Shown in pieces: positions 27,581-36,552 of a DNA stretch of 64,000 bases. The notes under the pieces were generated by a model. That model did not search any database. It was given only the letters and a program-made list of their open reading frames with translations, and had not been told where the DNA came from. The position numbers were made by a program, and so were the translations under genes. Where the stretch lies: positions 372,001 through 436,000 of the forward strand of contig OZ247498.1 in assembly GCA_965233675.1 (NCBI GenBank), written 5' to 3'. Every line of letters begins with the position of its first letter. Position 1 is the stretch's first letter. Source of the DNA: SZUA-309 sp965233675 (lineage in GTDB: Bacteria > Pseudomonadota > Gammaproteobacteria > Pseudomonadales > Azotimanducaceae).

Positions 27581-28600
27581 CTAACCGTTCCTGTACGTGT
27601 AGGCGTAGCCGTTCAGCGCCGGGGCACCACCGAGATGTGCGTAGAGAATGTTCGACCCGGCCGGGAAAAAGTCCTTCTGCACCAGGTCGATCAGGCCCTG
27701 CATGGACTTACCCTCGTAGACCGGATCCGTGATCATCGCTTCCGTGCGGGCCGCGATACGAATGGCCTCGTTGGTTTCCTCGCTGGGGACACCGTAGGCG
27801 GGATAGGCATAGTCGGGATTGATGATGATGTCCGAGTCCTCGATCGCCGGACCAAGTTCGATCAGCTCGGCGGTGTTTCTGGCGATCTCGGTGACCTGGG
27901 TTCGCGTCTGCTCCAGCGTGCCTGAAGCATCGATGCCGATCACCCGTCCAGCGCGTCCGTCTGCTTTGAAGCCGACGATCATCCCCGCCTGGGTGGATCC
28001 GGTGACCACGCAGACGATGATGTAGTCGAAGCGCAGGCCAAGGCTCTGCTCCTGGGCTCGCACTTCCTCGGCGAAACCCACGTAGCCGAGTCCGCCCAGC
28101 GGATGAACACTGGCACCTGCCGGGATGCCATAGGGTTTGCCGCCCTGATCCCGCACTTCCTGCATGGCATCCTCCCAGCTCTGGCGGATGCCGATATCGA
28201 AACCATCGTCTACCACCCGGCTGTCCGCGCCCATGAGCCGGGTCAGGAGGATGTTGCCCACCCGGTCGTAGACAGCGTCTTCGTGGGGCACCCAGGACTC
28301 CTGCACCAGCCGGCATTTGAGTCCGAGTTTTGCGGCGACGGCAGCCACCATGCGAGTGTGATTCGACTGCACGCCGCCGATGGAGACCAGCGTATCGGCA
28401 CCGGAGGCCAGGATATCCGGAACGATATACTCGAGTTTGCGCAGCTTGTTACCGCCGAGCGCGAGGCCGGAATTGCAGTCGTCCCGCTTGGCATAGACCG
28501 TCACCCGGCCGCCCAGATGCTCGGAAAGACGGTCGAGTCGCTCGATGGGCGTGGGACCCTCGAAGGTCAGCGGATAGCGTTCGAACTTCTGCAGCATCAA
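27581..28600 (-). CDS. acdS: 1-Aminocyclopropane-1-carboxylate deaminase
   Basis: A 339-residue PLP enzyme of tryptophan-synthase-beta fold. The PLP lysine is Lys52 in ALGGNKLRKLEY. Tyr295, Glu296 (YEGKSMQG) and Leu323 (YAHLGG) sit at the Pseudomonas AcdS positions Tyr294, Glu295 and Leu322, shifted by one. Glu and Leu there are the residues that separate true ACC deaminases from D-cysteine desulfhydrases. It should open the cyclopropane ring of ACC to 2-oxobutanoate and ammonia, supplying nitrogen and lowering ethylene precursor. It is the first gene of a pair with the symporter fusion. Confidence 0.92.
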   Translation of the reverse strand: MMLQKFERYPLTFEGPTPIERLDRLSEHLGGRVTVYAKRDDCNSGLALGGNKLRKLEYIVPDILASGADTLVSIGGVQSNHTRMVAAVAAKLGLKCRLVQESWVPHEDAVYDRVGNILLTRLMGADSRVVDDGFDIGIRQSWEDAMQEVRDQGGKPYGIPAGASVHPLGGLGYVGFAEEVRAQEQSLGLRFDYIIVCVVTGSTQAGMIVGFKADGRAGRVIGIDASGTLEQTRTQVTEIARNTAELIELGPAIEDSDIIINPDYAYPAYGVPSEETNEAIRIAARTEAMITDPVYEGKSMQGLIDLVQKDFFPAGSNILYAHLGGAPALNGYAYTYRNG

Positions 28601-28648
28601 GTCATCCGGTAGCAGATGGATCTTGCGTATGGTCGCACAGTGGGAGGG

Positions 28649-30016
28649 TCAGATGATGTTGTGATTCAACCGGAACAGGTTATCCGGATCCCACTTCTGC
28701 TTCACGTCGATCAGCCGCGCATAGTTCGCCCCATACACCTCATCGAGCCGGTCACTTTCGTCTTCGCCCAGATAGTTCACGTAGGCCCCGGCGCCGAACG
28801 ATGACACCGCATCGAAAAAGGACCGGGTCCAGGCGATGTTTGCCGTGTCCCGGGCAGGGTCCTGCCAGCCGGTCCAGATGCCCAGGCTGTAAGGCACGTT
28901 CCGGCAGGAAAAAGCGGTGGCCGCCGGGTCCACCCGGGCCTGGGCGCCACCCAGTGGTTCGATGCCGATGATGGTGTGCTCACCGTGTAAATCCTTGGCT
29001 CTGTCGACCACGACGTCGAGCAATCCGTCTTCGAGTCCGCTCAGGTATTGGGCCTTCCAGTAGTAGCGGGCGCCGTGGGGATTACCGGCGTCGAAGGCCG
29101 TCTGCATCACGGCATATGGCATCTCATCGATCACCGCGACCAGGGGTGATCCCATATCGGCGAGCGGTGCCATCATCCGTTTGCCTGCTTCCACGGCACC
29201 GGCGTAGAGGCCCACAATCGCCAGCACGGCTTTGCCCCGCTGATCCGGTAGATTTTCCGGTGCATTGATGATCATCGCATAGCAGGAGAGTTCGTCCGGC
29301 GCCGTCTCGTTGAATTCGCGATAGCGGTGGAGCACGGAACGGGCATCTTCGATGGCGTGGAAAACCGTTGCGGTTGCGACCATGGGGCCAACGGCATGCA
29401 GCTGGAATTCCAGGGAGGTGACCACGCCGAAGTTACCGCCGCCGCCTCGCAGTGCCCAGAAAAGATCGGGGTTTTCGGATTCCGACGCCCGAACCAGTTC
29501 GCCCCCGGCGGTAACCAGGTCCACGGACAGCAGATTGTCGCTGGCCAGGCCGTGAGCGCGGGTGAGATAGCCGATACCGCCGCCGAGGGTCAGACCGGCA
29601 ACGCCGGTGCTGGATACCACACCGCCGGGCGTGGCCAAGCCGAAAACCTGCGCTTCGTGGTCGAAGTCACCCCAGCAGGCGCCGGCGCCGGCTCTGGCGC
29701 GTCGGGCAACAGGGTCGATGTAGACGTTTTTCATTGGCGAAAGGTCGATCACGATGCCCTGGTCGCAGATGGCCTTGCCGGCGACGTTGTGCCCACCCGC
29801 TTTGATCGCCAGGGGCAGGCCCTGCACTCTGGCGAAGTTGACCGTTGCGATCACATCGGCAACCCCCAGGCAGCGAACGATGGCGCCGGGGTGTTTGTCG
29901 ATCATGCCGTTCCAGAGGGAGCGCGCTTCGTCGTAGCCGGATTGCCCGGCGGTGAGAATTTCACCTCTTACCTGTTGCCCCAGTAACGCTGTATCCTTCT
30001 CGATAACGTCTGCCAT
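28649..30016 (-). CDS. FAD-dependent oxidoreductase, berberine-bridge/GOOX-like
   Basis: A 455-residue protein of the PCMH-type FAD-binding family. It has AIKAGGHNVAGKAICDQG with the His used for 8-alpha-histidyl FAD linkage, GVVSSTGVAGLTLGGGIGYL, ALRGGGGNFGVVTSLEF and a C-terminal BBE segment (NYARLIDVKQKWDPDNLFRLNHNI). The second cysteine of bicovalent enzymes is not present at the GVAGLTLGGG position, so mono-covalent FAD is more likely. I chose the ATG at 30016, 9 bp from GGAG, over the ATG at 30025, which abuts GGAG. The substrate is unknown; relatives oxidise sugars, alkaloids or polyketides. It is upstream of acdS on the same strand. Confidence 0.88.
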   Translation of the reverse strand: MADVIEKDTALLGQQVRGEILTAGQSGYDEARSLWNGMIDKHPGAIVRCLGVADVIATVNFARVQGLPLAIKAGGHNVAGKAICDQGIVIDLSPMKNVYIDPVARRARAGAGACWGDFDHEAQVFGLATPGGVVSSTGVAGLTLGGGIGYLTRAHGLASDNLLSVDLVTAGGELVRASESENPDLFWALRGGGGNFGVVTSLEFQLHAVGPMVATATVFHAIEDARSVLHRYREFNETAPDELSCYAMIINAPENLPDQRGKAVLAIVGLYAGAVEAGKRMMAPLADMGSPLVAVIDEMPYAVMQTAFDAGNPHGARYYWKAQYLSGLEDGLLDVVVDRAKDLHGEHTIIGIEPLGGAQARVDPAATAFSCRNVPYSLGIWTGWQDPARDTANIAWTRSFFDAVSSFGAGAYVNYLGEDESDRLDEVYGANYARLIDVKQKWDPDNLFRLNHNII

Positions 30017-30044
30017 TGAATTCATCTCCGGATGTCTGGTCGTC

Positions 30045-30710
30045 TTATCCGCTCAGCGAATGTCCATCGAACTGTTCGAGCGTTGCAAAGGCTTCGACGG
30101 GTCTGCGTGTCAGCTTCGTCAGCTGCTTCACCGGCCGACCGAGGGGAATCATGGTGGCGAACGCATACGGCTCGGGAACCCCAAGCAGGGTTTTCAATTC
30201 CGCCTCCTTTGCCGCCGCGAAGGTGGTTGGCGTGCCACCGTAGCCCTCGTTTCTGGCGCTGAGCAGAATGTTCCAGACAAAGGGGTAAACGGATCCCCCG
30301 GAAATCACCCCGACCCGGTCCAGATACTGATCAAATGAGGCAGCTACGGACAGATCCAGAAATACGAACAGCAGAACGGGTGCCTGGGTGAGTGCCTGAA
30401 TCATGGATTCAGGCACTTCCGTGGCGGCGATCTGTTCATCTGTGAGCCGGGTGGGATTGATCGTATTCCAGGGGGCTTCGCCGGCCTGCACCTGCGCCCT
30501 GTAGCGCTGCATGGTGGGTCGAATCAGATCAGGCAGCGCATCCCGGGTTGCCTGGTCCCGCACCACGATCACCCGCCAGCCCTGGCGGTTACCGCCACTG
30601 GGCGCGAAGCGTGCATTGTCCAGGATGCGGTGAATGACCGGGTCCGGTACGGCTTCGTCGGTAAACTGCCTGGCGGCGAACGTGGTCCGCATGACGTCGT
30701 AGAGGTCCAT
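30045..30710 (-). CDS. Nitroreductase family protein
   Basis: A 221-residue FMN-dependent reductase. It has FAARQFTDEAVPDPVI and DNARFAPSGGNRQGWRVIVV, the phosphate and isoalloxazine contacts, and near the C-terminus FVWNILLSARNEGYGGTPTTF followed by IPLGRP. Family enzymes reduce nitro compounds, quinones or enones with NAD(P)H. It precedes the berberine-like flavoprotein with about 28 bp between, so a shared transcript is likely. The physiological substrate cannot be told from sequence. Confidence 0.88.
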   Translation of the reverse strand: MDLYDVMRTTFAARQFTDEAVPDPVIHRILDNARFAPSGGNRQGWRVIVVRDQATRDALPDLIRPTMQRYRAQVQAGEAPWNTINPTRLTDEQIAATEVPESMIQALTQAPVLLFVFLDLSVAASFDQYLDRVGVISGGSVYPFVWNILLSARNEGYGGTPTTFAAAKEAELKTLLGVPEPYAFATMIPLGRPVKQLTKLTRRPVEAFATLEQFDGHSLSG

Positions 30711-30740
30711 GGTGCGCTCCCTGGCGATCGAGTCGGAGGA

Positions 30741-31481
30741 CTATAGCGACGAAGCGGGGCCTGCTGAAAGTGTCAGCTGAATCCGGATCCGGTCCGCCAC
30801 CGCGATGGCGCCGGCAAAGGCGCTGTAAGGTCGGATGCCGAAATCGCGCTGACGCACCTTGAAGTCTGCCAGGGCCTCGAGTTGATCTCCCTGCAGTGAC
30901 CAGCTGATCGGTACGTCCAGACGATGGCTGCCGTCCCTTACCTGGATTGTCAGAGTCACCACGTCGGCATCACGCCAGCCGACATCCACGGTGACCCAGG
31001 GATAGACATTGCTGTGGAATCCCTTCGGGCCGAGCATGCGCCGCCGAGTGGCGTCGATCTCCTGCGCTGTGCGCTCGGATTCGAATCCTGGCCCGGCCTC
31101 TGCCCGACTCGCCGGGTCATCCAGCACGAGATCCCAGGGCCGGAAGTAGAGGCGGGCAGACGACTGCCCGATTGGTTCGCTGAGATGGACCACACCTTCT
31201 ACGGCATCTGTCTCGATGACATGATTGTGGGCCAGCCTGGCAAGCCAACCGGCCCGGTAGGTATGTATTTCCAGCGCGGCGCTGGTGATCTCATAGCGGA
31301 TCGATGGCTCGGGTACTTGCGCAGGATGTGCCGGCGGTGGCTGGACTCCAGGCGCTTGGATGTCCGGCTGAGGCAGAAGCGCACAACCGCTCGCGACCAT
31401 CAGTACGATCAGATTCAGCGCCCGCAGTACGGGTCGTCCTGGCCATTGCCGGCCGCCGCTGCTGGTAGGATCTGAACGCAT
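30741..31481 (-). CDS. YceI-like lipoprotein
   Basis: A 246-residue exported protein. The N-terminus has a basic start, a hydrophobic stretch (ALNLIVLMVASGC) and a lipobox ending at cysteine, so it should be lipidated. The mature part resembles YceI-type lipocalin-like beta-barrels (YEITSAALEIHTYRAG, PWDLVLDDPASRAE, ALADFKVRQRDFGI), which bind long isoprenoid lipids. The start is the ATG at 31481. The reading frame continues upstream without a stop, but that stretch is antisense to the MATE gene and I do not count it as coding. Divergent from the MATE pump, 75 bp apart. Confidence 0.82.
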   Translation of the reverse strand: MRSDPTSSGGRQWPGRPVLRALNLIVLMVASGCALLPQPDIQAPGVQPPPAHPAQVPEPSIRYEITSAALEIHTYRAGWLARLAHNHVIETDAVEGVVHLSEPIGQSSARLYFRPWDLVLDDPASRAEAGPGFESERTAQEIDATRRRMLGPKGFHSNVYPWVTVDVGWRDADVVTLTIQVRDGSHRLDVPISWSLQGDQLEALADFKVRQRDFGIRPYSAFAGAIAVADRIRIQLTLSAGPASSL

Positions 31482-31556
31482 TATTCCGCTCGGCGATTTT
31501 CCCGGCGCCTCGAGCAGACTACACTGCCCGTTTCTCCGTCCAGAGACCACCTCGAG

Positions 31557-32903
31557 TTGAGTAACCTGCGCGCCGGCCCCGGCTTCACGGAAGGCGATAT
31601 GTCCCGTCATGTCCTGCGCCTGTCCGGCTTCATGATCATGGGATTTCTGGCCATGACCCTGGCCCAGCTTGTCGAGGCTTTCTATCTCGGCATGGTCGGC
31701 CGGGACGAACTGGCGGCAATCGCTTTCGCCTTTCCGCTGGTGATGGGCTTCAATGCGCTCACGCGTGGCATTGGTGTGGGCACCGGTGCGGTGCTGGCCC
31801 GGGCTATCGGTGAGGGTAACCGGGAGAAGGCAGCCCGGTTTACGTCCCACGGCCTGCTGCTGGTGCTGATTTTCACGATCAGTTGCTCGGTGCTGCTGGT
31901 CTGGTGGGGCGAAGGGGTTTTCCGGCTGCTGGGTGCTGAAGGCCATGTGCTGGAGCTGGCCGCGCTGTACATGCTGATCTGGGTCATCGGTTTCCCGGGG
32001 TTCGGTCTTTCCATGGTGGGCTCCGGCCTCATGCGCTCCATCGGTGATCCGGCCTTTCCCGGATATGTGATGGCGGCAGGCTCGGTGATTCAGGTGCTGG
32101 TGGCGCCGCCGCTGATCTTCGGCTGGTTCGACATGCCGGCGCTCGGTATCGAGGGTGCGGCCTGGTCGTTCGTGATCGCCCGGTCCTGTTCCTTCGGCAT
32201 GACGGCGTGGTGGTTTCTGGTCAAGGAACGGATGCTCCGATTTACGCTGGCTGGAATCGGCGAGTCCAGCCGGGCCATTCTGCACGTTGGCGTGCCGGCC
32301 GCTGCCAGCAATCTGATTCAGCCCCTGTCCGCAGCCGTCACCACCCGCATTCTTGCCGGCTTCGGCACCACGGTGGTGGCCGGATTCGGCGTGGCAGGCC
32401 GAATCGATGCCGTCGTCACCATGGTGGTGATCGGTATTTCCGCCAGCGCAGCACCCCTGGTGGGGCAGAACTGGGGGGCTCAACTCTATGACCGGGTGGA
32501 CGAGGCCCTCGGGCTCGCTTACCGATACTGCCTCGTCTGGGGTGTCACCGCGGCCATCCTCATGTGGTTCGGTGCGCCATTTTTCGTCTCCCTGATCAGC
32601 GACGATCCGGAGGTGATCGCTCCGGCGGTTGCCTTCCTCTATATCGTGCCCATCAGCATCGGCTTCATGGGCATGGTCAATGTGGCCAACGCATCCTTCA
32701 ATGCCCTGTCGAAACCGGCGCCTCCGCTCATTCTGTCCGTCTCCCGGTTGGTGGTGGTCTACATTCCGGCAGCCATCGTAGCCGGACACTATTTCGGCTA
32801 TACCGGCGTCTACACGGCCACGGCCCTGGTAACGGTCCTGTTCGGCGTTCTCGGCTGGCGCTGGAATGCCACCACCATCCGCCGGTTGCGACCCGGCGGA
32901 TAG
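31557..32903 (+). CDS. MATE family multidrug efflux pump
   Basis: A 448-residue, roughly 12-helix protein with a MATE-type N-terminus (FTEGDMSRHVLRLSGFMIMG), GVGTGAVLARAIGEGNREKA, and the equivalent motif in the second half (VTTRILAGFGTTVVAGFGVAGRIDA, ASAAPLVGQNWGA). It should export drugs or metabolites by proton or sodium antiport at the inner membrane. The start at TTG 31557 keeps the family N-terminus intact; an ATG at 31599 has a better ribosome site (GGAAGG) but would cut it. Convergent with the haem/propeller lipoprotein across the hexamer repeat. Confidence 0.88.
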   Translation: MSNLRAGPGFTEGDMSRHVLRLSGFMIMGFLAMTLAQLVEAFYLGMVGRDELAAIAFAFPLVMGFNALTRGIGVGTGAVLARAIGEGNREKAARFTSHGLLLVLIFTISCSVLLVWWGEGVFRLLGAEGHVLELAALYMLIWVIGFPGFGLSMVGSGLMRSIGDPAFPGYVMAAGSVIQVLVAPPLIFGWFDMPALGIEGAAWSFVIARSCSFGMTAWWFLVKERMLRFTLAGIGESSRAILHVGVPAAASNLIQPLSAAVTTRILAGFGTTVVAGFGVAGRIDAVVTMVVIGISASAAPLVGQNWGAQLYDRVDEALGLAYRYCLVWGVTAAILMWFGAPFFVSLISDDPEVIAPAVAFLYIVPISIGFMGMVNVANASFNALSKPAPPLILSVSRLVVVYIPAAIVAGHYFGYTGVYTATALVTVLFGVLGWRWNATTIRRLRPGG

Positions 32904-32909
32904 TTTGCC

Positions 32910-32949
32910 GGCTGCGGCTGCGGCTGCGGCTGCGCCTGCGGCTGCGGCT
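32910..32949. repeat. GGCTGC hexamer repeat between convergent genes
   Basis: Six tandem GGCTGC units, one of them GCCTGC, run from 32910 to 32945, followed by a partial unit. The array begins 6 bp after the MATE stop and reaches the first base of the stop codon of the minus-strand lipoprotein gene. It is a likely slippage-prone microsatellite, able to change length without altering either protein except at the very edge. Confidence 0.85.
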
Positions 32950-35134
32950 ATGGCGTCAGCGGGTCGGGTCGGAACTGGAAGTGCACGACGAGTGGCTTCG
33001 TGCCTTTGCCCCCTTCCTTCAGCCAGGGCGTTCTGTCGCCGCTCGGCACCCACAAGCCCCGGGCGTTCCAGCCACCTTCCGGATCGTCGATGCGGCCTTC
33101 GAATCCCTTGCTGTAGAAACCGAGAGGATAGGGGATGCGTATGGTGACGAAATAGGGCGCTCCTTCTTCGTTTTTGACAAGCGCATGCACGCCATCGAAC
33201 AGATTGCCCGTCACCATTGGCACGTCTTTACCAAGCCCGAGCGTGTTGTGCTGATCCACCCAGGTGTAGTAGCTCGACTCAACACTGAACTCCGGCAGAT
33301 CGGCAAAGCCCGGCCCCGGCAGATCATAGAGGGTCCAGCCCTCCGGACAGTGCTGACCGGTGGCCGTGGGGCCATTCAGCGGGCCCGTGCAGCGGGATCG
33401 ATCGAAGGCGCCCAGGTGCCCGCTGCCGAGAGATACCCAGACCACGCCCTGGCTGTCGATGTCCGCGCCACGTACGCCGAATCCCGGCAGCGGCGGTTCG
33501 TAGTACTCAGACAGCGTGGTCAGTGGGGGGTTATCCCCAAGCGTCATGCGGACAATGGAACCGGGAAAGCGAAAGGCATTGGAGCCCCAGACCGAGTCAT
33601 CTGCCGGGTTCGGCATCACCGCATAGAAGCCCTTGTTCAACCGCATGTCTTTACCGGGCTGCTGGGGTTGGTCCGGTTCTGTCCATTCATCCACCCGGCC
33701 GTTGCCGTTGGTATCCAGCACCACCGGCGCCCACATCTGGGAGGCCGCGGCGTCTCCGGTTTCCAGAAACCGACGGGTGTTCAGCCAGCCGACCACGTCG
33801 CCGCCGCCACTGGTGTAGAGGGTGTTGTCCGCATCGTCGTCGAACTGCAGATGGTGGGTGCTGAAGCAGGTGTCGACGAACTGATAGGACTGGTCGCGGG
33901 GATCGAATACGGCCAGATGCCGGTTGGTTCTCTCCTTCGGATAGTGTCTGGCGGATGGATGATCGGATCCGTCCCGACAGAAATCCGGGTTCTCGGGTCC
34001 GCGGATCCGGGCAGTCAGCCAGACGCGTCCCGCCTGATCGAGCATGGGGTTGTGGATGTTGGACTGGCTGTCCCAGATGCGTTCGTCACCCCAGTAAGCA
34101 GACGGGGCGATCACCGGCGCCTCATGGGTGCTGGGTGTGTCCGGATCCCGTACGGGTACGTTGAAGATGGTTGCCGTGTTCGTGGCCGGATCCAGGATGG
34201 GCATCTCATCCGTGGAGAGCTCCGGAGCGCCATAGATTCTGCCATAGCCATTCACCGTCGGGTCGCGGCGGTCCGTGCCGGACAGATCGTGCAGGTAGGC
34301 CTTGGGGTTCGACCAGTCCCGTACCGTGGCGACGATGTTGCGTTCCAGGCCGGCGGGTCGCGAGGGGGTGGCATGGGGAAGTTCGCCGGCGGCAATCCGG
34401 TCGGTCCAGTCCGCCAGATATCGGTAGGGCACGCCGCCAAGCAAACCGCCGGCGATCCGGGTCATGTTGTTCCCGGCCTGGCCGGCGGCAATGCGCGTGG
34501 CCCAGGCGGTCTGACTGTTTTCGATATGGGCGAGACCGGCTGGCAACGTGCGGGTGGCCGCCTGGCCCATCTGATGGCATCCCACGCAGCCCATGTTCTT
34601 CATCCACATCAGATAGTGATTTCTGCCGCCCGGGATGTCGGCCAGTTCTTGTTCGGACGGCAGACCCATCATCGAATACCAGTAGGCAGCGGGATAAACC
34701 CGGGCGGCGCTGGCCGGGTCCGGCGCGATCTCTGCCGTCAGATCCACCTGGTCTCCGGGTGTCGCAGTCACCGGTTCCGAATCCAGCAGGCCGTAACCCC
34801 GCACCCAGACCCGGTAGTCGGCGACGGGCAGGTCGGGCAGCAGGAAGCGGCCATCGTCATCGGTGACGACGATCTTTGCGAACCGGGTGCCCAGTGCGTC
34901 TGTTTCTGCAATCACCCAGACGCCGGCCTCTACGCCAGCACGGCTGGTGACCGTGCCGGAGATGACTTCCGGTGCGGCACGGCCGGGATCGGCCGTCTGC
35001 GGTTCAGGTGCCGGGGCTGTTTCGCCGCAACCGGCGAGCAACAGGCTGATGAACACCGCGATGACGCCAGGCGCCGGATTGAGTGGTGACGTCCGCAGTT
35101 TCTGTTCACGTCTCCGGTGAAGAGTCTCTCCCAT
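32948..35134 (-). CDS. Lipoprotein with carboxypeptidase-like domain, haem c motif and propeller
   Basis: A 728-residue exported protein. A signal segment ends in LLLAGCG (lipobox). Residues about 55-130 form a carboxypeptidase-regulatory-like beta domain (ISGTVTSRAGVEAGVWV, DDDGRFLLPDLPVADYRVWV). A covalent haem c site CVGCH is at 183-187. The rest carries blade-like repeats similar to streptogramin-lyase/NHL propellers (DSQGVVWVSLGSGHLGAFD). It matches a recurrent but poorly characterised family of large monohaem proteins. An electron-transfer or substrate-oxidising role in the periplasm is likely. It is divergent from the DUF418 gene. Confidence 0.8.
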   Translation of the reverse strand: MGETLHRRREQKLRTSPLNPAPGVIAVFISLLLAGCGETAPAPEPQTADPGRAAPEVISGTVTSRAGVEAGVWVIAETDALGTRFAKIVVTDDDGRFLLPDLPVADYRVWVRGYGLLDSEPVTATPGDQVDLTAEIAPDPASAARVYPAAYWYSMMGLPSEQELADIPGGRNHYLMWMKNMGCVGCHQMGQAATRTLPAGLAHIENSQTAWATRIAAGQAGNNMTRIAGGLLGGVPYRYLADWTDRIAAGELPHATPSRPAGLERNIVATVRDWSNPKAYLHDLSGTDRRDPTVNGYGRIYGAPELSTDEMPILDPATNTATIFNVPVRDPDTPSTHEAPVIAPSAYWGDERIWDSQSNIHNPMLDQAGRVWLTARIRGPENPDFCRDGSDHPSARHYPKERTNRHLAVFDPRDQSYQFVDTCFSTHHLQFDDDADNTLYTSGGGDVVGWLNTRRFLETGDAAASQMWAPVVLDTNGNGRVDEWTEPDQPQQPGKDMRLNKGFYAVMPNPADDSVWGSNAFRFPGSIVRMTLGDNPPLTTLSEYYEPPLPGFGVRGADIDSQGVVWVSLGSGHLGAFDRSRCTGPLNGPTATGQHCPEGWTLYDLPGPGFADLPEFSVESSYYTWVDQHNTLGLGKDVPMVTGNLFDGVHALVKNEEGAPYFVTIRIPYPLGFYSKGFEGRIDDPEGGWNARGLWVPSGDRTPWLKEGGKGTKPLVVHFQFRPDPLTP

Positions 35135-35195
35135 GGCTTCCTTCCCTGCGCTTGAGGCATAGTCAGTCTACCTTCTGGTGGGGCAGAGAATAAGC

Positions 35196-36521
35196 GTGAG
35201 CACAGTGCGGGAAACGGCGGCGTCGCCACGCCCCGGGCCGGTCAGTTCGGCGGAGCGGATCGAGTCGCTGGATGTGCTGCGGGGATTTGCCCTGCTCGGC
35301 ATTCTGCTGCTGAACATCATCGGCTTCGGTCTGCATACGGCCGGCTACTTCAATCCGATGATCGGGCTCGGTGAGCATCCGGGCCTCAATCTGACCATCT
35401 GGGGCGGCGTGAACGTTTTCTTCGAGGGCGCCATGCGGGCGCTGTTCTCGATGCTGTTCGGGGCGGGGGTGGTGCTGTTCACCACCGGCCTGGGCAGCAG
35501 CAGCGGGCAGGGTAAGCGTGGCTGGCTGCACTACAAGCGCACCTTCTGGCTGCTGGTGTTCGGTGTGTTCGATGCCTATGTGCTGCTCTGGAACGGGGAC
35601 ATTCTCATGGTATACGCGGTCTGTGGTGCGCTGCTCTATCCGTTGCGCAACTGCTCGCCTCGAACACTTCTGATTTCCGCCGGCGTGATCATCGCGCTCA
35701 CCTCGATCACCTATGAAGGACTGGGTCAGATCATGCGGGCAGGGCAGGTCGCCGTCGCGGAAATAGAAGCCGATGCGTCGCTTGCAGAGGATCCCGAGCG
35801 GCAGGTGATGGCGGAGGCCTGGATCGACTTCGCCGCGGACTTCCAGCTGGACGCCCAGGCACAACAGCAGGAACTCGATGAACGGGCCGGGAGCTACGCC
35901 ACGGCCTTCACTTTCACCGTTCGCTATATGGCCGAGCACCTTGCCTTCGCGGTGCCCGTGTTCCTGCTCTGGGATGCACTGGCGATGATGCTGCTCGGCA
36001 TGGGCCTTTATCGCTTGGGTGTCCTGAGTGGAGAGCGTTCGAATGCGTTCTACAGGCGTCTGATGATCGGTGGCTTTGCGGTCGGTCTCCTGGCGAATGG
36101 CTTTGAACTGATGCGGGCGGTGCAGACCGACTATGACCTCATCGCGGTTTTCAGCTACCTCCAGGGTACCTACCACTTCGGCCGACTGGGTATGGCGCTC
36201 GGCTGGATGGGGCTGGTGATGATCATCTGCCGGAGTGGACTCTGGCAGATGTTGCGCCGCCGGCTGGCTGCTGTCGGCAGAATGGCACTCAGCAATTACC
36301 TCATGCACTCACTGATCTGCCTGTTCATCTTCACCGGCGCGGGGCTGGGTCTGGTTGGTGAACTGGAACGCTGGGCATTGTATGTGATCGTCTTCGCCAT
36401 CTGGGCACTGCAGCTGTGGTTCTCTCCCTGGTGGCTGACCAGATATCGCTACGGCCCGGCGGAGTGGCTCTGGCGCACCTTGACTTATGGGTCACGACAG
36501 CGTTTCTTGGCCGGTCCCTGA
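35196..36521 (+). CDS. DUF418 (YeiB-like) inner-membrane protein
   Basis: A 441-residue polytopic membrane protein with the family opening RIESLDVLRGFALLGILLLNI, the FSMLFGAGVVLF segment, LLVFGVFDAYVLLWNGDIL, and the C-terminal GRMALSNYLMHSLIC / RYGPAEWLWRTLTYG. These are typical of DUF418 proteins, related to membrane acyltransferases; their role is not established. The start is uncertain: GTG 35196 has a weak AGAG site, while GTG 35178, in the same frame, has none. It is upstream of the VOC protein and separately promoted from the divergent haem lipoprotein. Confidence 0.82.
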   Translation: MSTVRETAASPRPGPVSSAERIESLDVLRGFALLGILLLNIIGFGLHTAGYFNPMIGLGEHPGLNLTIWGGVNVFFEGAMRALFSMLFGAGVVLFTTGLGSSSGQGKRGWLHYKRTFWLLVFGVFDAYVLLWNGDILMVYAVCGALLYPLRNCSPRTLLISAGVIIALTSITYEGLGQIMRAGQVAVAEIEADASLAEDPERQVMAEAWIDFAADFQLDAQAQQQELDERAGSYATAFTFTVRYMAEHLAFAVPVFLLWDALAMMLLGMGLYRLGVLSGERSNAFYRRLMIGGFAVGLLANGFELMRAVQTDYDLIAVFSYLQGTYHFGRLGMALGWMGLVMIICRSGLWQMLRRRLAAVGRMALSNYLMHSLICLFIFTGAGLGLVGELERWALYVIVFAIWALQLWFSPWWLTRYRYGPAEWLWRTLTYGSRQRFLAGP

Positions 36522-36552
36522 TTTACAAATTCAATTCCAGGAGGAAGAGAAC

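Noticed and set aside
31482..33053. A long N-terminal extension of the YceI lipoprotein to 770 residues
   Set aside because: That stretch is antisense to the MATE pump and has low-complexity, His/Glu/Gln/Arg-rich composition with no domain. The lipobox fixes the start near 31481.
32564..35089. An 841-residue open frame antisense to the haem lipoprotein
   Set aside because: No domain, repetitive Arg/Gly/His composition, and the opposite strand carries a clear multi-domain protein.
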